64,000 bases of DNA from Streptomyces sp. NBC_00557. Lineage in GTDB: Bacteria; Actinomycetota; Actinomycetes; Streptomycetales; Streptomycetaceae. The notes under the pieces were generated by a model that worked only from the letters and a program-made list of their open reading frames with translations, searched no databases and had not been told where the DNA came from. The stretch lies in the NCBI RefSeq assembly GCF_036345995.1, contig NZ_CP107796.1:2728001-2792000 (forward strand), read 5' to 3'. The position numbers and the translations under genes are program-made. Positions within the stretch are counted from its first letter, which is position 1. Each line of letters opens with the position of its first letter. Below are positions 15,906 to 25,098 of the stretch, one piece after another.

Positions 15906-18900
15906 CTGCTTGCCTCCTCGGCTGTGCCCCCCGTGACGTTTTCGGTACGTGCCGCGATCTCTGCCTCTACGTCGCGGTAGCCGGCCTGGGCGCCCTGGCG
16001 GAAGCCGCCGAGCCTGCGGCGAAGGGCTTCGGCGTCCACAGAGCGGGGCCGCTGGCGCGGGGCCTGGGTCGGTACGGTGATCTTGGGTGTGCGCTTGGGG
16101 AGGCCCTTGGCGGTGACCTGCTCCTCCTCCTCGGCGTCCGCCTCGGCCTCACCTTCGGCGCGGGCGTGGCTGCGGCCGTCGTCGTCGGCAGCGGGCAGCT
16201 CCTGCGGGGCACCCCCACCGCCGTCACCCTGCGGGTCGGTCGGTTCCCGCGTCAGGTCCGGGAGCAGCAGCTCCATCGTCGTCTCGGCAAAGGTCTCCAC
16301 CGGCGCCTTCGGCCGCGTCTCCGTGTCCCGGCCCCCGGCCCCCGCCTGTTCGTGGACGGCACGCTCACCGGCATCGTCCGCCGTACGCTCCGCCGGCCCG
16401 CCGAAGGCGCCCCGCGCTGCGTCACCGTCCGGCCCGACGGAGGCGGCACCGGCACCCTGGTCCGCCGGGGTCCCGGAGGCGTCCGGCACCGCCCGCTCCC
16501 CGGCCTGCCCGCCGAAGGCGTACCGGGACGCGTCGTCGTGCCCCCGGCCGGCACCGGTCTCGCCGGCCGGGCCGCGGGAGACGCCCTGGGCCCCGTCGGC
16601 CGCATCGCCGGAGGCGGTCGCGGGCTCACCGGCCGGCTCCCCGAAGGCGAGGGCCGACCGCTCGGCCGCCGGGCTGCCGGAGGCGGTCGTCCCCCCTGCC
16701 CGGTCGCCGAAGGCCCCCGCGGCTCCCTCGGCGGCATCGCCGAAGGCATCCCCGGGCCGCACGCTCCCATCGCCGGACGCGGCTGCGTCGCCGCCTGCCC
16801 GGTCGTCGGAGTCCAGCACAGACCCCTTCGCCGCATCACCGAAGGCACTCGCGGGCCCCTCCCCCGCATCGCCGAAGGCACTCGCGGGCCGCCGGTCGTC
16901 CATGTCGGCGGAGCCGGGCGTGTGCCCGTCGGCCCGGTCGGTGGCGGCCGGTGTGGGTTCCTGTGGCGCGCCGCCCGCGGTCGCCGTCGGTTCCTCGGGG
17001 CGGGAGGGCGCGTCGGCGGAGGCCTGGCGGACTGCCTCCTCCGCCAGGGTGACCAGGGGGTCCTGGTGCTTGGTGCGGGCGTGCAGGACGTTGGAGTTGA
17101 CCTCGGCGTCGGCGCCCGGCAGGGAGAAGGTGCCGGTGGCACCGGGGGACGCGGTGTGCGGGGGCAGCGCGGTGGACGGCGGGTCGGAGACGAGGGAAGC
17201 CGGGAGGACCACCACCGCCGCGACACCGCCCTGCTTCTGCTCGCGCAGCTGCACCCGGATCCCGTGCCGGTGCGCGAGGCGGGCGACGACGTACAGGCCG
17301 AGACCGAGGCCGTCGTCGCCGTCGTCGTCGTAGCCGGACTCGGGGTCGAAGTCGGCCAGCCGGGCGTTGAGCCGGTCCAGGCGGTCGGCCGCCATGCCGA
17401 TGCCCTCGTCCTGCACCGAGAGCATCACCTCGCCGGACTCCAGGAGCCAGCCGGAGATCTCCACCGGCAGGTCCGGCGGGGAGAACGAGGTGGCGTTCTC
17501 CATGAGTTCGGCCAGGAGGTGGGAGAGGTCGTCCGCCGCGAAGCCCGCCACATGCGCGTGCGGGGGCAGCGCCGCGATCCGCACCCGTTCGTAGCGCTCG
17601 ATCTCGCTGACGCCCGCCCGCACCACGTCGACCAGCGGCACCGGCGCGTGATGCTGCTGCACGTGCTCGGCACCGGCCAGGACCAGCAGGTTCTCGCTGT
17701 GCCGGCGCATGACCGTGGCGAAGTGGTCCAGCTTGAAGAGCGTGGCGAGGCGGTCGGGGTCATGCTCCCGCTCCTCCAGGCCCTCGATGACCCCCAGCTG
17801 GCGTTCGACCAGGCCGAGGGTGCGCAGAGCCAGGTTGACGAACGTGCCGCCGATGCTGGTGCGCAGCCGCTCCAGCCGGGCGGCGGACTCGGCGAGTTCG
17901 GCGCGCAGTTCCTCGCGGGCGTCGGCCATCTGCTGGCGCTGGCCGACCAGGTGCTTGCGGTCGGTCTCCAGGGTCGCCACGCGATCCTGCAGGGCCGCCG
18001 CCCGCTCACGGAGTGCCACCGCGTGCCCGTGCAGGGCGTTGACCGAGCGCACGACCTGGGCGAACTCGTCGTTGCGGCCGGTGAAGGCGATGGGTTCCTG
18101 GGCCGTCGGGTCCTCGGACTCGGCGAGCCGGGCCGTGCCGCGGCGCAGCACCGACAGCGGGCGGGTCAGGGTGCGGGCCATGGCGGTGGCGAGGCCCACG
18201 GCGACCAGCATCAGCGCGCCGAGGACGGCGATGCGGATCTCCAGAGCCGTGACATCGTCGTCGCGGAGTTTCGCCAGCTCCTTGGTGCGGTGGTCGTAGA
18301 GGGCCGATTCCGCACCGCGCATCAGGTCGACGCGGGCGGCGAGGGCCGCGTCCAGCTTCTTGGTGCTGGTGGTCAGCTCGCTGTCGGCCAGCGTGGGCTG
18401 GTCGGTGAGCGTGGCGAGGTACTTCTCGGCCGAGTTGACCTCGGGTCCGGTGACGGTGGAGTCGTACGACTCGACGGCCGACCTGGGCGCGTCGGCGCGG
18501 AAGTCGGCGAGGGCCGCGTCCGCGCGCAGCCGGGCCTGCTGGGCGGCGGCGGTCAGCTGGTCGCGCTGCCTGCGGTCGGCCGCGGAGGTGCTGGAGGTCG
18601 TGGTGGGCACGCCGGTGACGGGGTTGACCACCGTCCGGGTGGTGGACGGCACGTTCAGCGCGGCGAGCAGCAGGCCGCGGGCGGCGGCGGACTGCTGGAC
18701 GGCGGTGTCCAGTTCGGCCAGCGCGTGGGCGCCGGAGCCGGCCCGCGGGGGCGTCCGGTCGGCGAGCTGCTCGGCGAGCCGGTGCAGTTCGGCGATCGTC
18801 TCGGAGTAGGCCTGCTGGGTCTGCAGGGCCGTGGTCTTGCCGGTGAGCGCGGCCCGGCGGACGGCGGCGATGCCGTCGAGGTCGCCGCGCAGGCTGGCCG

Positions 18901-19294
18901 GGGTGTCGTCCTCGGCGCGCAGGTCCTCGACCTGCCGGTCGACGCGGGCGCTGCGGTCCTCGTCGGGCGCCTTGGACTTGTCACGCCCGGACGCGATGTA
19001 GGAGGTGACCTCGTCGCGCTCGTCGGCGAGGGAGTTCGCCAGGGCGAGGGCGTCCTGCGTGCGGGAGGCCAGCGTCACCAGGTCCTGGGAGTCGCCGACG
19101 TCCTGGGAGGCGGTGAGCAGGGAGGGCGCGCCCGCTCCCGCGACAGCGGCGGCCACCACGGCGACCGCGACGATGAGCCGGGTACGCACATGCGTGGGGC
19201 GGCCGGTGCCCACGGGAGTCTGCTGGGCGGTCCCCGTGGGGGCCGTCTGCCTGCCTGTGCGCCGAGGCCGCTTCATCTGCACCGGTGCTCGCAT
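15902..19294 (-). CDS. Conservon sensor kinase-like protein with long repetitive tail (CvnA-type)
   Basis: 1130 aa. Order: cytoplasmic start, membrane helix about 38-60, extracytoplasmic nitrate/nitrite-sensor-like helical domain about 65-350, second helix about 355-378, HAMP about 380-430, coiled coil to about 480, a DHp-like region without a clear phospho-acceptor motif, HATPase_c about 590-700 (N-box ELMENATSFS, DEGIGM, GLGLGLYVV), then a tail of about 400 residues. The tail is disordered, Ala/Gly/Asp-rich, and carries seven AFG(D/E/G) motifs between about 800 and 1010; it ends in a basic, helical stretch (ALRRRLGGFRQGAQAGYRDV) typical of this family. It heads the cvnABCD operon. ATGs at 19294 and 19276 are both possible. 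The tail appears longer than in CvnA proteins I recall. Confidence 0.92.
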   Translation of the reverse strand: MRAPVQMKRPRRTGRQTAPTGTAQQTPVGTGRPTHVRTRLIVAVAVVAAAVAGAGAPSLLTASQDVGDSQDLVTLASRTQDALALANSLADERDEVTSYIASGRDKSKAPDEDRSARVDRQVEDLRAEDDTPASLRGDLDGIAAVRRAALTGKTTALQTQQAYSETIAELHRLAEQLADRTPPRAGSGAHALAELDTAVQQSAAARGLLLAALNVPSTTRTVVNPVTGVPTTTSSTSAADRRQRDQLTAAAQQARLRADAALADFRADAPRSAVESYDSTVTGPEVNSAEKYLATLTDQPTLADSELTTSTKKLDAALAARVDLMRGAESALYDHRTKELAKLRDDDVTALEIRIAVLGALMLVAVGLATAMARTLTRPLSVLRRGTARLAESEDPTAQEPIAFTGRNDEFAQVVRSVNALHGHAVALRERAAALQDRVATLETDRKHLVGQRQQMADAREELRAELAESAARLERLRTSIGGTFVNLALRTLGLVERQLGVIEGLEEREHDPDRLATLFKLDHFATVMRRHSENLLVLAGAEHVQQHHAPVPLVDVVRAGVSEIERYERVRIAALPPHAHVAGFAADDLSHLLAELMENATSFSPPDLPVEISGWLLESGEVMLSVQDEGIGMAADRLDRLNARLADFDPESGYDDDGDDGLGLGLYVVARLAHRHGIRVQLREQKQGGVAAVVVLPASLVSDPPSTALPPHTASPGATGTFSLPGADAEVNSNVLHARTKHQDPLVTLAEEAVRQASADAPSRPEEPTATAGGAPQEPTPAATDRADGHTPGSADMDDRRPASAFGDAGEGPASAFGDAAKGSVLDSDDRAGGDAAASGDGSVRPGDAFGDAAEGAAGAFGDRAGGTTASGSPAAERSALAFGEPAGEPATASGDAADGAQGVSRGPAGETGAGRGHDDASRYAFGGQAGERAVPDASGTPADQGAGAASVGPDGDAARGAFGGPAERTADDAGERAVHEQAGAGGRDTETRPKAPVETFAETTMELLLPDLTREPTDPQGDGGGGAPQELPAADDDGRSHARAEGEAEADAEEEEQVTAKGLPKRTPKITVPTQAPRQRPRSVDAEALRRRLGGFRQGAQAGYRDVEAEIAARTENVTGGTAEEASS

Positions 19295-19694
19295 TCCTGA
19301 ACTCGTCTACCCAAGGGCCCGGGTGGTGTCCCGTCATGTCCGCTGCCCGTCGGGGCCCGGCCATATCGGCGGCCAAGTGGTGCCTGCACCCGGTTCGTAC
19401 GGTTCCCGACCCTCCCAGCGCCGGTGGGCAGTGGTCGCGCATCACCTGACCCGCCACCCGAAGGAGTGAACATCGGAGGGGAGTTGGCGGGCAAGTTCCT
19501 CCGGCGTGTGCGAGGCGGTTCGGCGGTACGCCGGTTGGACGCACGCGGCTGGCTTTGGCAGTATTCGCCACCACACCTTCCCGGAGTACGCCATTCCACC
19601 CCAAACCAGGCGGCTGACCTGCATGGACGCGTCAATTCGGCGGCGGTTGCCAGCCTTTGGGGCATCCTGTGAAGGCCTCGTGCAGACTGGCTGA
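19295..19694. other. 400-bp intergenic region between divergent conservon and PP2C-like genes
   Basis: No convincing gene is seen. The central part (about 19540-19660) is less GC-rich than its surroundings (for example TTTGGCAGTATTCGCCACCA), as expected for divergent promoters. Short frames here lack the GC3 bias of true genes. Confidence 0.5.
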
Positions 19695-20483
19695 ATGCGA
19701 ACCGATCTCGTTTCGGAACCCGGCGACGCGCACCGACCCAACGAGGACTTCGCCGCCGTCGGACTACCCGCCTGCGGACAGGGAGGTTGCGTGGTCGTCC
19801 TGGACGGAGTGACTCCGCCACGGGGCGAGACGGGGTGTCTGCATTCCGTCCCCTGGTTCACCGCGCGGCTGGGCGGCACGGTGACCGAACTGACCGTTTC
19901 GGCCATAGATCTGACGCTCCCGGAGATTCTGGCGCGGGCGATCGCCCGGACCGCCGAGGCCCACGCGGAGACCTGTGACCTTTCTCACCCGCGAACCCCC
20001 CAGGCAACCGTGGCCCTGGCCCGCTGGTCCGCCGAGACCGTCGAGTACCTGGTGCTGTCCGACTCCGCGCTGCTGCTGCAGGACCCGGACGGCACGGTCA
20101 CGGCGGTCCTGGACGACCGGCTGGCCCGGCTGCCGCGCTCCGCGCTCGCCTCCGACGCCCTGGTGGACGCCACCCTGCGCAACCGGGAGGGCGGCTTCTT
20201 CACGGCCGCCGCCGATCCCTCGGTGGCGGTCCGCGCGGTCGCCGGCACGCTGCCGCGCGGGCAGGTGAGGGCGCTGGCCGCGCTGACGGACGGCGCGGCC
20301 CGCTGGACGGAAGTGTTCCGCGAGGGCGACTGGCAGGCTCTGTTCGAGCTGGTCGCCAAGGAGGGCGCCCGGTCGCTGGTGGACCGGGTGCGGGAGCTGG
20401 AGACGGCGGACCGGCAGGAGCGGGCGTTCCTGCGGCGCGGCAAGACGCACGACGACGCCACGGCGGTGTACGCGGAGCTGTGA
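19695..20483 (+). CDS. PP2C-family protein phosphatase-like protein
   Basis: 262 aa. PP2C landmarks are present though diverged: HRPNEDFAAV near residue 14 (usual R-x-x-N-E-D), VVVLDGVTPP (metal-binding D-G), ALTDGAARW (D-G near 198) and HDDATAVY at the C-terminus (D-D). It is cytosolic and likely hydrolyses Ser/Thr phosphate. The first metal motif is DGVTPP rather than DGMGG, so activity should not be assumed. It lies upstream of a MarR gene that converges on it; a Ser/Thr kinase is encoded 5 kb away. Confidence 0.72.
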   Translation: MRTDLVSEPGDAHRPNEDFAAVGLPACGQGGCVVVLDGVTPPRGETGCLHSVPWFTARLGGTVTELTVSAIDLTLPEILARAIARTAEAHAETCDLSHPRTPQATVALARWSAETVEYLVLSDSALLLQDPDGTVTAVLDDRLARLPRSALASDALVDATLRNREGGFFTAAADPSVAVRAVAGTLPRGQVRALAALTDGAARWTEVFREGDWQALFELVAKEGARSLVDRVRELETADRQERAFLRRGKTHDDATAVYAEL

Positions 20484-20522
20484 GCCCCCGCCGGCCCGCT
20501 TCCGTGCGGCCCTGCGGCGGGC

Positions 20523-21014
20523 CTACTTCTCCATGACGCCGTTCAACTGGTGCAGCAGCCGGGCCAGTTCCGCGACCTCCCGGCGGTCCCAGTGGGCGAG
20601 CTGGCGGACGTAACGGGCGCGGCGCGCCTCGCGGACCTTGCCGACCCGGCGGCGCCCCTCGTCGGTGAGGGTGACGAGCCAGGCGCGCCCGTCGGCCGGG
20701 TCCGGTTCGCGGGCGATCAGGCCCAGCTCCTCCAGAGCGCGCAGCTGGCGGGACATGGTGGCCTTGCCGACGCCGATGTACGCGGCGAGTTCCGTGGCGC
20801 GCCGGCCGCCGCACTCGTCCAGGCGGATGAGGAGGCCGTACGCGGAGGACTCCAGGTCGGGATGGACCTCGCGGGCCATCTCGCCCTGGTTGGCCCTGGC
20901 CCGCCTCAGCAGCACGGTCAACTCCCGTTCCAGCGCCAGGAACTCCCGGTCTGCGCCACTGGGCGTCATCTCCTCGGCGCCGCGCTGTGCGTCGCCGTTT
21001 CCGTCCTCGTGCAC
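20523..21014 (-). CDS. MarR-family transcriptional regulator
   Basis: 163 aa from the GTG at 21014, which has AGGGG 7 nt upstream; a TTG at 21059 would add 15 residues but lacks an RBS. Winged-HTH core: RRATELAAYIGVGKATMSRQLRALEELGLIAREPDPADGRAWLVTLTDEG. Flanking helices give the usual MarR dimer interface. There is no neighbouring divergent target other than the GH25 gene on the other side; the intervening 190 bp would hold both promoters. Confidence 0.88.
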   Translation of the reverse strand: MHEDGNGDAQRGAEEMTPSGADREFLALERELTVLLRRARANQGEMAREVHPDLESSAYGLLIRLDECGGRRATELAAYIGVGKATMSRQLRALEELGLIAREPDPADGRAWLVTLTDEGRRRVGKVREARRARYVRQLAHWDRREVAELARLLHQLNGVMEK

Positions 21015-21252
21015 GTCAGCACCCCTGCTCGGTTTCGCGGTCCTGAAAGTTTCTGCCAAAAGTCGTCATTGCCGCAGCTCCGTCAGTATTTCGCAGGGCT
21101 AGACCAACGGCGGTGTCCGGACCCTCTTCCCACGTCGTTGTCTACGTGCGTAGCTTCTTCAGCAGGCAAGGAAATGGCATGCCCACGCCAGTGCGGCATC
21201 CGGTACACGGTCACGGTCACGTTCTCCCCACCCCACTCCCCGGAGGCACGTC

Positions 21253-22077
21253 ATGCCCGTGCACAGATCCGGCTCCATCCGCCCGCGCCCCCTCGCCGTC
21301 CTGGTCACGGCCCTGCTCGCGGCGCTGTCCCTCACCCTGCCCCTGACCTCCGCGCACGCCGCGACGACCCCCGCCCGCGGCTCCGCCTACATGGGCATGG
21401 GCGTCCTCGCGCACGACGGCAGGTCCGGCACCCCCACATCCGGTGACGTCACCCAGACCGAGGGCGTGGACGTCTCCGGCTACCAGGGCAACGTCGCCTG
21501 GTCCACCCTGTGGAACAGCGGGGTGCGCTGGGCGTACACGAAGGCGACGGAGGGCACGTACTACACGAACCCGTACTTCGCCCAGCAGTACAACGGCTCG
21601 TACAACGTGGGCATGATCCGCGGCGCCTACCACTTCGCGACCCCGGACACCACCAGCGGCGCCACCCAGGCGAGCTACTTCGTCAGCCACGGCGGCGGCT
21701 GGTCCAGGGACGGCAAGACGCTGCCCGGCGCGCTCGACATCGAGTGGGACCCGTACGGCGCCGAGTGCTACGGCAAGTCGGCGAGCGCGATGGTCAGCTG
21801 GATCGCCGACTTCCTGAACACCTACAAGTCCCTGACCGGCCGGGACGCGGTGATCTACACGGCGACCAGCTGGTGGACCGACTGCACCGGCAACTACGGC
21901 GGCTTCGCCGCGAACAACCCGCTGTGGATCGCCCGCTACGCCTCGGACCCGGGCACCCTGCCGGCCGGCTGGTCGTACTACACGATGTGGCAGTACACCT
22001 CCTCCGGCCCGACGGTGGGCGATCACGACAAGTTCAACGGCGCGCTCGACCGCGTCCAGGCCCTGGCCAACGGCTAG
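21253..22077 (+). CDS. Secreted GH25 muramidase (lysozyme)
   Basis: 274 aa. A signal peptide of about 36 residues (ending SAHAA) is followed by a short linker and a GH25 domain from about residue 75. Characteristic: EGVDVSGYQGNVAW (catalytic Asp), YTKATEGTYY, RGAYHFA, ALDIEWDPYG (catalytic Glu, with D-x-E), ATSWWTDCTGNYGGF, MWQYTSSG. It closely matches Streptomyces N,O-acetylmuramidases of the cellosyl/lysozyme type that hydrolyse the MurNAc-GlcNAc bond. No cell-wall-binding domain follows. A 40-bp copy of its 3' end lies downstream. Confidence 0.95.
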   Translation: MPVHRSGSIRPRPLAVLVTALLAALSLTLPLTSAHAATTPARGSAYMGMGVLAHDGRSGTPTSGDVTQTEGVDVSGYQGNVAWSTLWNSGVRWAYTKATEGTYYTNPYFAQQYNGSYNVGMIRGAYHFATPDTTSGATQASYFVSHGGGWSRDGKTLPGALDIEWDPYGAECYGKSASAMVSWIADFLNTYKSLTGRDAVIYTATSWWTDCTGNYGGFAANNPLWIARYASDPGTLPAGWSYYTMWQYTSSGPTVGDHDKFNGALDRVQALANG

Positions 22078-22169
22078 CCCCACGCCCTCCCGGCCGGGGG
22101 CCCGGGGGTCGCCCCCCGGCAAGCACGGCAACGGCGCGCTCGACCGCGTCCAGGCCCTGGCCAACGGCT
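22036..22169. repeat. 40-bp exact direct repeat of the GH25 gene 3' end
   Basis: The last 40 bp of the GH25 coding sequence before its stop (22036-22075) recur exactly at 22130-22169, 94 bp further on. The copies end in tag and tga respectively, so both run into an in-register stop. The 54 bp between them contains the GC-rich inverted repeat CCGGGGGCCCGG region. Confidence 0.93.
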
Positions 22170-22180
22170 GAGGCTCCCGT

Positions 22181-22213
22181 GGTGGTCCCTGCCCGGCGCG
22201 GGCAGGGACCACC
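22181..22213. terminator. Strong hairpin downstream of the GH25 gene
   Basis: GGTGGTCCCTGCCC (22181-22194) is perfectly complementary to GGGCAGGGACCACC (22200-22213) with a 5-nt loop. It is most likely the intrinsic terminator of the GH25 transcript; there is no T-tract. Confidence 0.8.
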
Positions 22214-22290
22214 GCTCTGCGTTGGTGCTCCGCGCCGCCCGGGATCATGCTGGTCAGGAGAGCCTGCCGAGCGAGGGCGGATGAGCGGCG

Positions 22291-24660
22291 ATGGAGCGAC
22301 AGGAGCGACAGTCGACGTACACGGCCACGGCCACCATCGATGAGCGCGGCATCCTCACCGGCTGGAGCGAGGGCGCCGAGCAGCTGCTCGGCTACGACGC
22401 ACCGGCCGTCCTGGGACGCCCCGCGAGCGCGCTCCTCGCCGCCGACGGCACGGCGGCGGGCCGGATCCTCGCCGGCCGGGACCGCTGGAACGGAACGGTG
22501 CCGCTCAGGCACCGCGACGGCCGGCGGGTGGAGCTGGGCGTGCTCGCCCACCGCAGGGCCTCCGGCACCGGCGCCACCGACTGGCTCGTGGTGAGCGCGG
22601 TGACCGCCCGCACGCAGCTGCCCCGGGGCGAGCCGCTGGAGGAGTGGACCTTCCTGCAGTCCCCCTTCCCGCTGGCCATCTTCGACGCCGACCTGCGGCT
22701 CGTGCGCGCCAACCGCCGGATGGAGCACGCCCTCGCCCTGCCCGAGGCCGCGATGCGCGGACTGCGGCTGCCGCACATCGTGCCCGGCGCCGCCAGCGAG
22801 GAGGCCGACCGGTCGATGCGGGTCGCGCTGGAGACCGGCCGCCCGCAGGAGGCCCGGCTCGGCGCGGAACTCGGCTCCGGCGCCGTGCTCACCCCGCTGA
22901 AGGACGCCGGCGGCCAGGTGCGCGCCGTCTGCCTGTCCACGCAGGCGCCCGCGCGGGACTCCGGCGCCGGGCAGCGCCCGCCGGCCGAGCACGGCACGCC
23001 GGTCGGCCCGGCCGCCGACCAGGCGCGTACCGCGCAGGAACTCGGCGAGGTCACGGTCCCCCGGCTCGCCGACGTGATGGCGGTCGACCTGCTCGACGCC
23101 CCGCGCGAGGCCGGCGCGGAACCCGGCCCGCCGCCCGGTCCCCTGGTGCTGCGCCGCGCCGCCCTGCGCGCCGTGCCGGACAGCGGCCCGCCCGCCCACG
23201 GCTCCGGCGTCGGCGAGGCGGTCGTCTGCCCGGTCGACTCGCCGCCGGCCCAGTGCCTGGCGGCGGGCCGCCCGCTGCTGTACGACACGGCGGACCCGCG
23301 CGTCGCCGAGTGGGCGGCGACGGACCCGGGCGCGGCCTGGCTGCGCGCGTCCGGGGCGCGTTCGCTGCTGGTGATGCCGCTGGTCGCCCAGGACAGCACG
23401 TTCGGGGTCGCGCTGTTCGGCCGGTGCGCGGGCCGGGAGTCGTTCGGCGCGGAGGATGTGCGGCTGGCCGACGAGTTCACGGGGAAGGCGGCCGCCGGCA
23501 TCCGGCAGACCCGCACCGGCGCGCGCGACCGCACCACGACGATGGTGCTGCAGCAGAGCCTGCTCCCGCACACGCTGCCCGAGCAGGCGGCCCTGGAGAT
23601 CGCCACCCGCTATCTGCCCACCGCGACCCGGGCCGGGGTGGGCGGCGACTGGTTCGACGTGATCCCGCTGTCCGGCGCGCGGGTGGCGCTGGTGGTGGGC
23701 GACGTGGTGGGCCACGGCATGCGCGCCTCGGCCACCATGGGCCGGCTGCGCACCGCGGTACGCACCCTGGCCGACGTGGACCTTCCGGCCGACGAGCTGC
23801 TCACCCACCTCGACGACCTGGTGCTGCGGCTCGCCGCCGACGAGGGCAGCACGGACCCGGCCGCGGAGACCGCCGGCGGCATCGGCACGACCTGCCTGTA
23901 CGCGGTCTACGACCCGGTGTCGCGCCGGTGCACGGCGGCCCGGGCCGGCCATCCGCCGCCCGCCGTGGTCATGCCGGACGGCGCCGCGCGCTTCCTGGAC
24001 GTGCCCGCGGGGCCGCCGCTGGGGCTCGGCGGACTGCCGTTCGAGGCCGTCGAGACCGAACTGCCCGAGGGCAGCCTGCTCGCCCTGTACACCGACGGGC
24101 TGTTCGAGGCCCGCGACCACGACATCGACGAGGCCCTGGACAAGCTGTTCGCCGCGCTGGTCCGGCCCGCCGGGTCGCTGGACGCCGTCTGCGACCACGT
24201 GCTCACCGAGCTGCTGACCCATCGCCCGGACGACGACATCGCCCTGCTCGTCGCCCGCACCCGGGGGCTGCACGAGGACCGGGTCGCCGCCTGGGAGCTG
24301 GCGAACGACCCCGAGGACGTCTCCCGCGCCCGCCGTCTCGCCTGCGGCCAGCTGTCCGCGTGGGGCCTGGGCGAGGCCGCCTTCCCCACCGAGCTGATGG
24401 TCAGCGAGCTGGTCACCAACGCCATCCGGTACGGCCGCCCGCCCATCCGGCTCCGGCTGATCCACCAGGACGCGACGCTGATCAGCGAGGTGTACGACGC
24501 CAGCGGCACCACCCCGCACATGCGCCGCGCCCGGATCTTCGACGAGGGCGGCCGGGGCCTGCTGCTGGTCGCCCAGCTGGCCGACCGCTGGGGCACCCGG
24601 CACGACCGGGTCGGCAAGACGGTGTGGGCGGAGCAGTCGCTGTCCGCGGCCACCGGGTGA
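22291..24660 (+). CDS. PAS/GAF-containing SpoIIE-type protein phosphatase with kinase-like ATPase domain
   Basis: 789 aa. Order: PAS (about 10-105), second PAS-like (about 112-210), GAF-like (about 245-410), PP2C_SIG/SpoIIE domain (about 420-640) with QQSLLP, GGDWFDV, VGDVVGHG (metal Asp) and LYTDGLFE, then RsbW-like HATPase_c_2 (about 655-785) with SELVTNAIRYG and GRGLLLVAQLADRWG. Such proteins both phosphorylate and dephosphorylate anti-sigma-antagonist proteins. The PAS/GAF input points to a redox, light or small-molecule signal. No sigma-factor partner is adjacent; several exist in Streptomyces. Start ATG at 22291. Confidence 0.93.
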   Translation: MERQERQSTYTATATIDERGILTGWSEGAEQLLGYDAPAVLGRPASALLAADGTAAGRILAGRDRWNGTVPLRHRDGRRVELGVLAHRRASGTGATDWLVVSAVTARTQLPRGEPLEEWTFLQSPFPLAIFDADLRLVRANRRMEHALALPEAAMRGLRLPHIVPGAASEEADRSMRVALETGRPQEARLGAELGSGAVLTPLKDAGGQVRAVCLSTQAPARDSGAGQRPPAEHGTPVGPAADQARTAQELGEVTVPRLADVMAVDLLDAPREAGAEPGPPPGPLVLRRAALRAVPDSGPPAHGSGVGEAVVCPVDSPPAQCLAAGRPLLYDTADPRVAEWAATDPGAAWLRASGARSLLVMPLVAQDSTFGVALFGRCAGRESFGAEDVRLADEFTGKAAAGIRQTRTGARDRTTTMVLQQSLLPHTLPEQAALEIATRYLPTATRAGVGGDWFDVIPLSGARVALVVGDVVGHGMRASATMGRLRTAVRTLADVDLPADELLTHLDDLVLRLAADEGSTDPAAETAGGIGTTCLYAVYDPVSRRCTAARAGHPPPAVVMPDGAARFLDVPAGPPLGLGGLPFEAVETELPEGSLLALYTDGLFEARDHDIDEALDKLFAALVRPAGSLDAVCDHVLTELLTHRPDDDIALLVARTRGLHEDRVAAWELANDPEDVSRARRLACGQLSAWGLGEAAFPTELMVSELVTNAIRYGRPPIRLRLIHQDATLISEVYDASGTTPHMRRARIFDEGGRGLLLVAQLADRWGTRHDRVGKTVWAEQSLSAATG

Positions 24661-24810
24661 GTCGGCCGTCGCCGGACGACTCGCCCCGCGACCGCCCGGC
24701 CGCGGCCGCACAGCCGGCGCCGTCTCGGCCCGTAACGGCCGGGACCGCGGTCGCGGGACGAGTCGGCGCTGAGGCGGATCCCCCGTTCCCCGCCCCACCC
24801 GCCGCACCCG

Positions 24811-25098
24811 CCGCCCAGGCGGGCTCTGCCCGACACCGGCGACGCGACACGTCCCCGCGCCCCCGAAAGGCGACCCCGACGTCCCGCCCGGACCCGCCAC
24901 CGCACCCCCGCCGCCTACGCAGGCTCCGCCCGACACCAGCGACCCGTCACATTCCCGCGCCCCCGAAAGACGACCCCGACGTCCCGCCCCCCCCTCCGGA
25001 CGGACCGCCGCACCCCCGCCGCCTACGCAGGCTCCGCCCGACACCGGCGACCCGTCACGTACCCCCGCGCCCCCGGAAGGCGGCCCCGGTGTCCCGGG
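24811..25098. repeat. Three diverged 100-108-bp repeats at the kinase 3' end
   Basis: A unit containing GGCTCCGCCCGACACCGGCG, a short gap, then CCCGCGCCCCCGAAAGGCGA and CCCCGACGTCC occurs at about 24811-24880, 24913-24990 and 25021-25098. The anchor CGACACC(G/A)GC begins at 24831, 24931 and 25039 (spacings 100 and 108). The last copy includes the final codons and stop of the protein-kinase gene (- strand), so the downstream copies are partial duplicates of its 3' end. This also accounts for the about 390-bp gap between the two genes. Confidence 0.85.

Noticed and set aside
16166..19300. A 1044-codon open frame on the + strand across cvnA
   Set aside because: Antisense shadow of cvnA; composition (Gly/Val/Arg-rich) and absence of motifs, versus clear kinase-like domains on the - strand.
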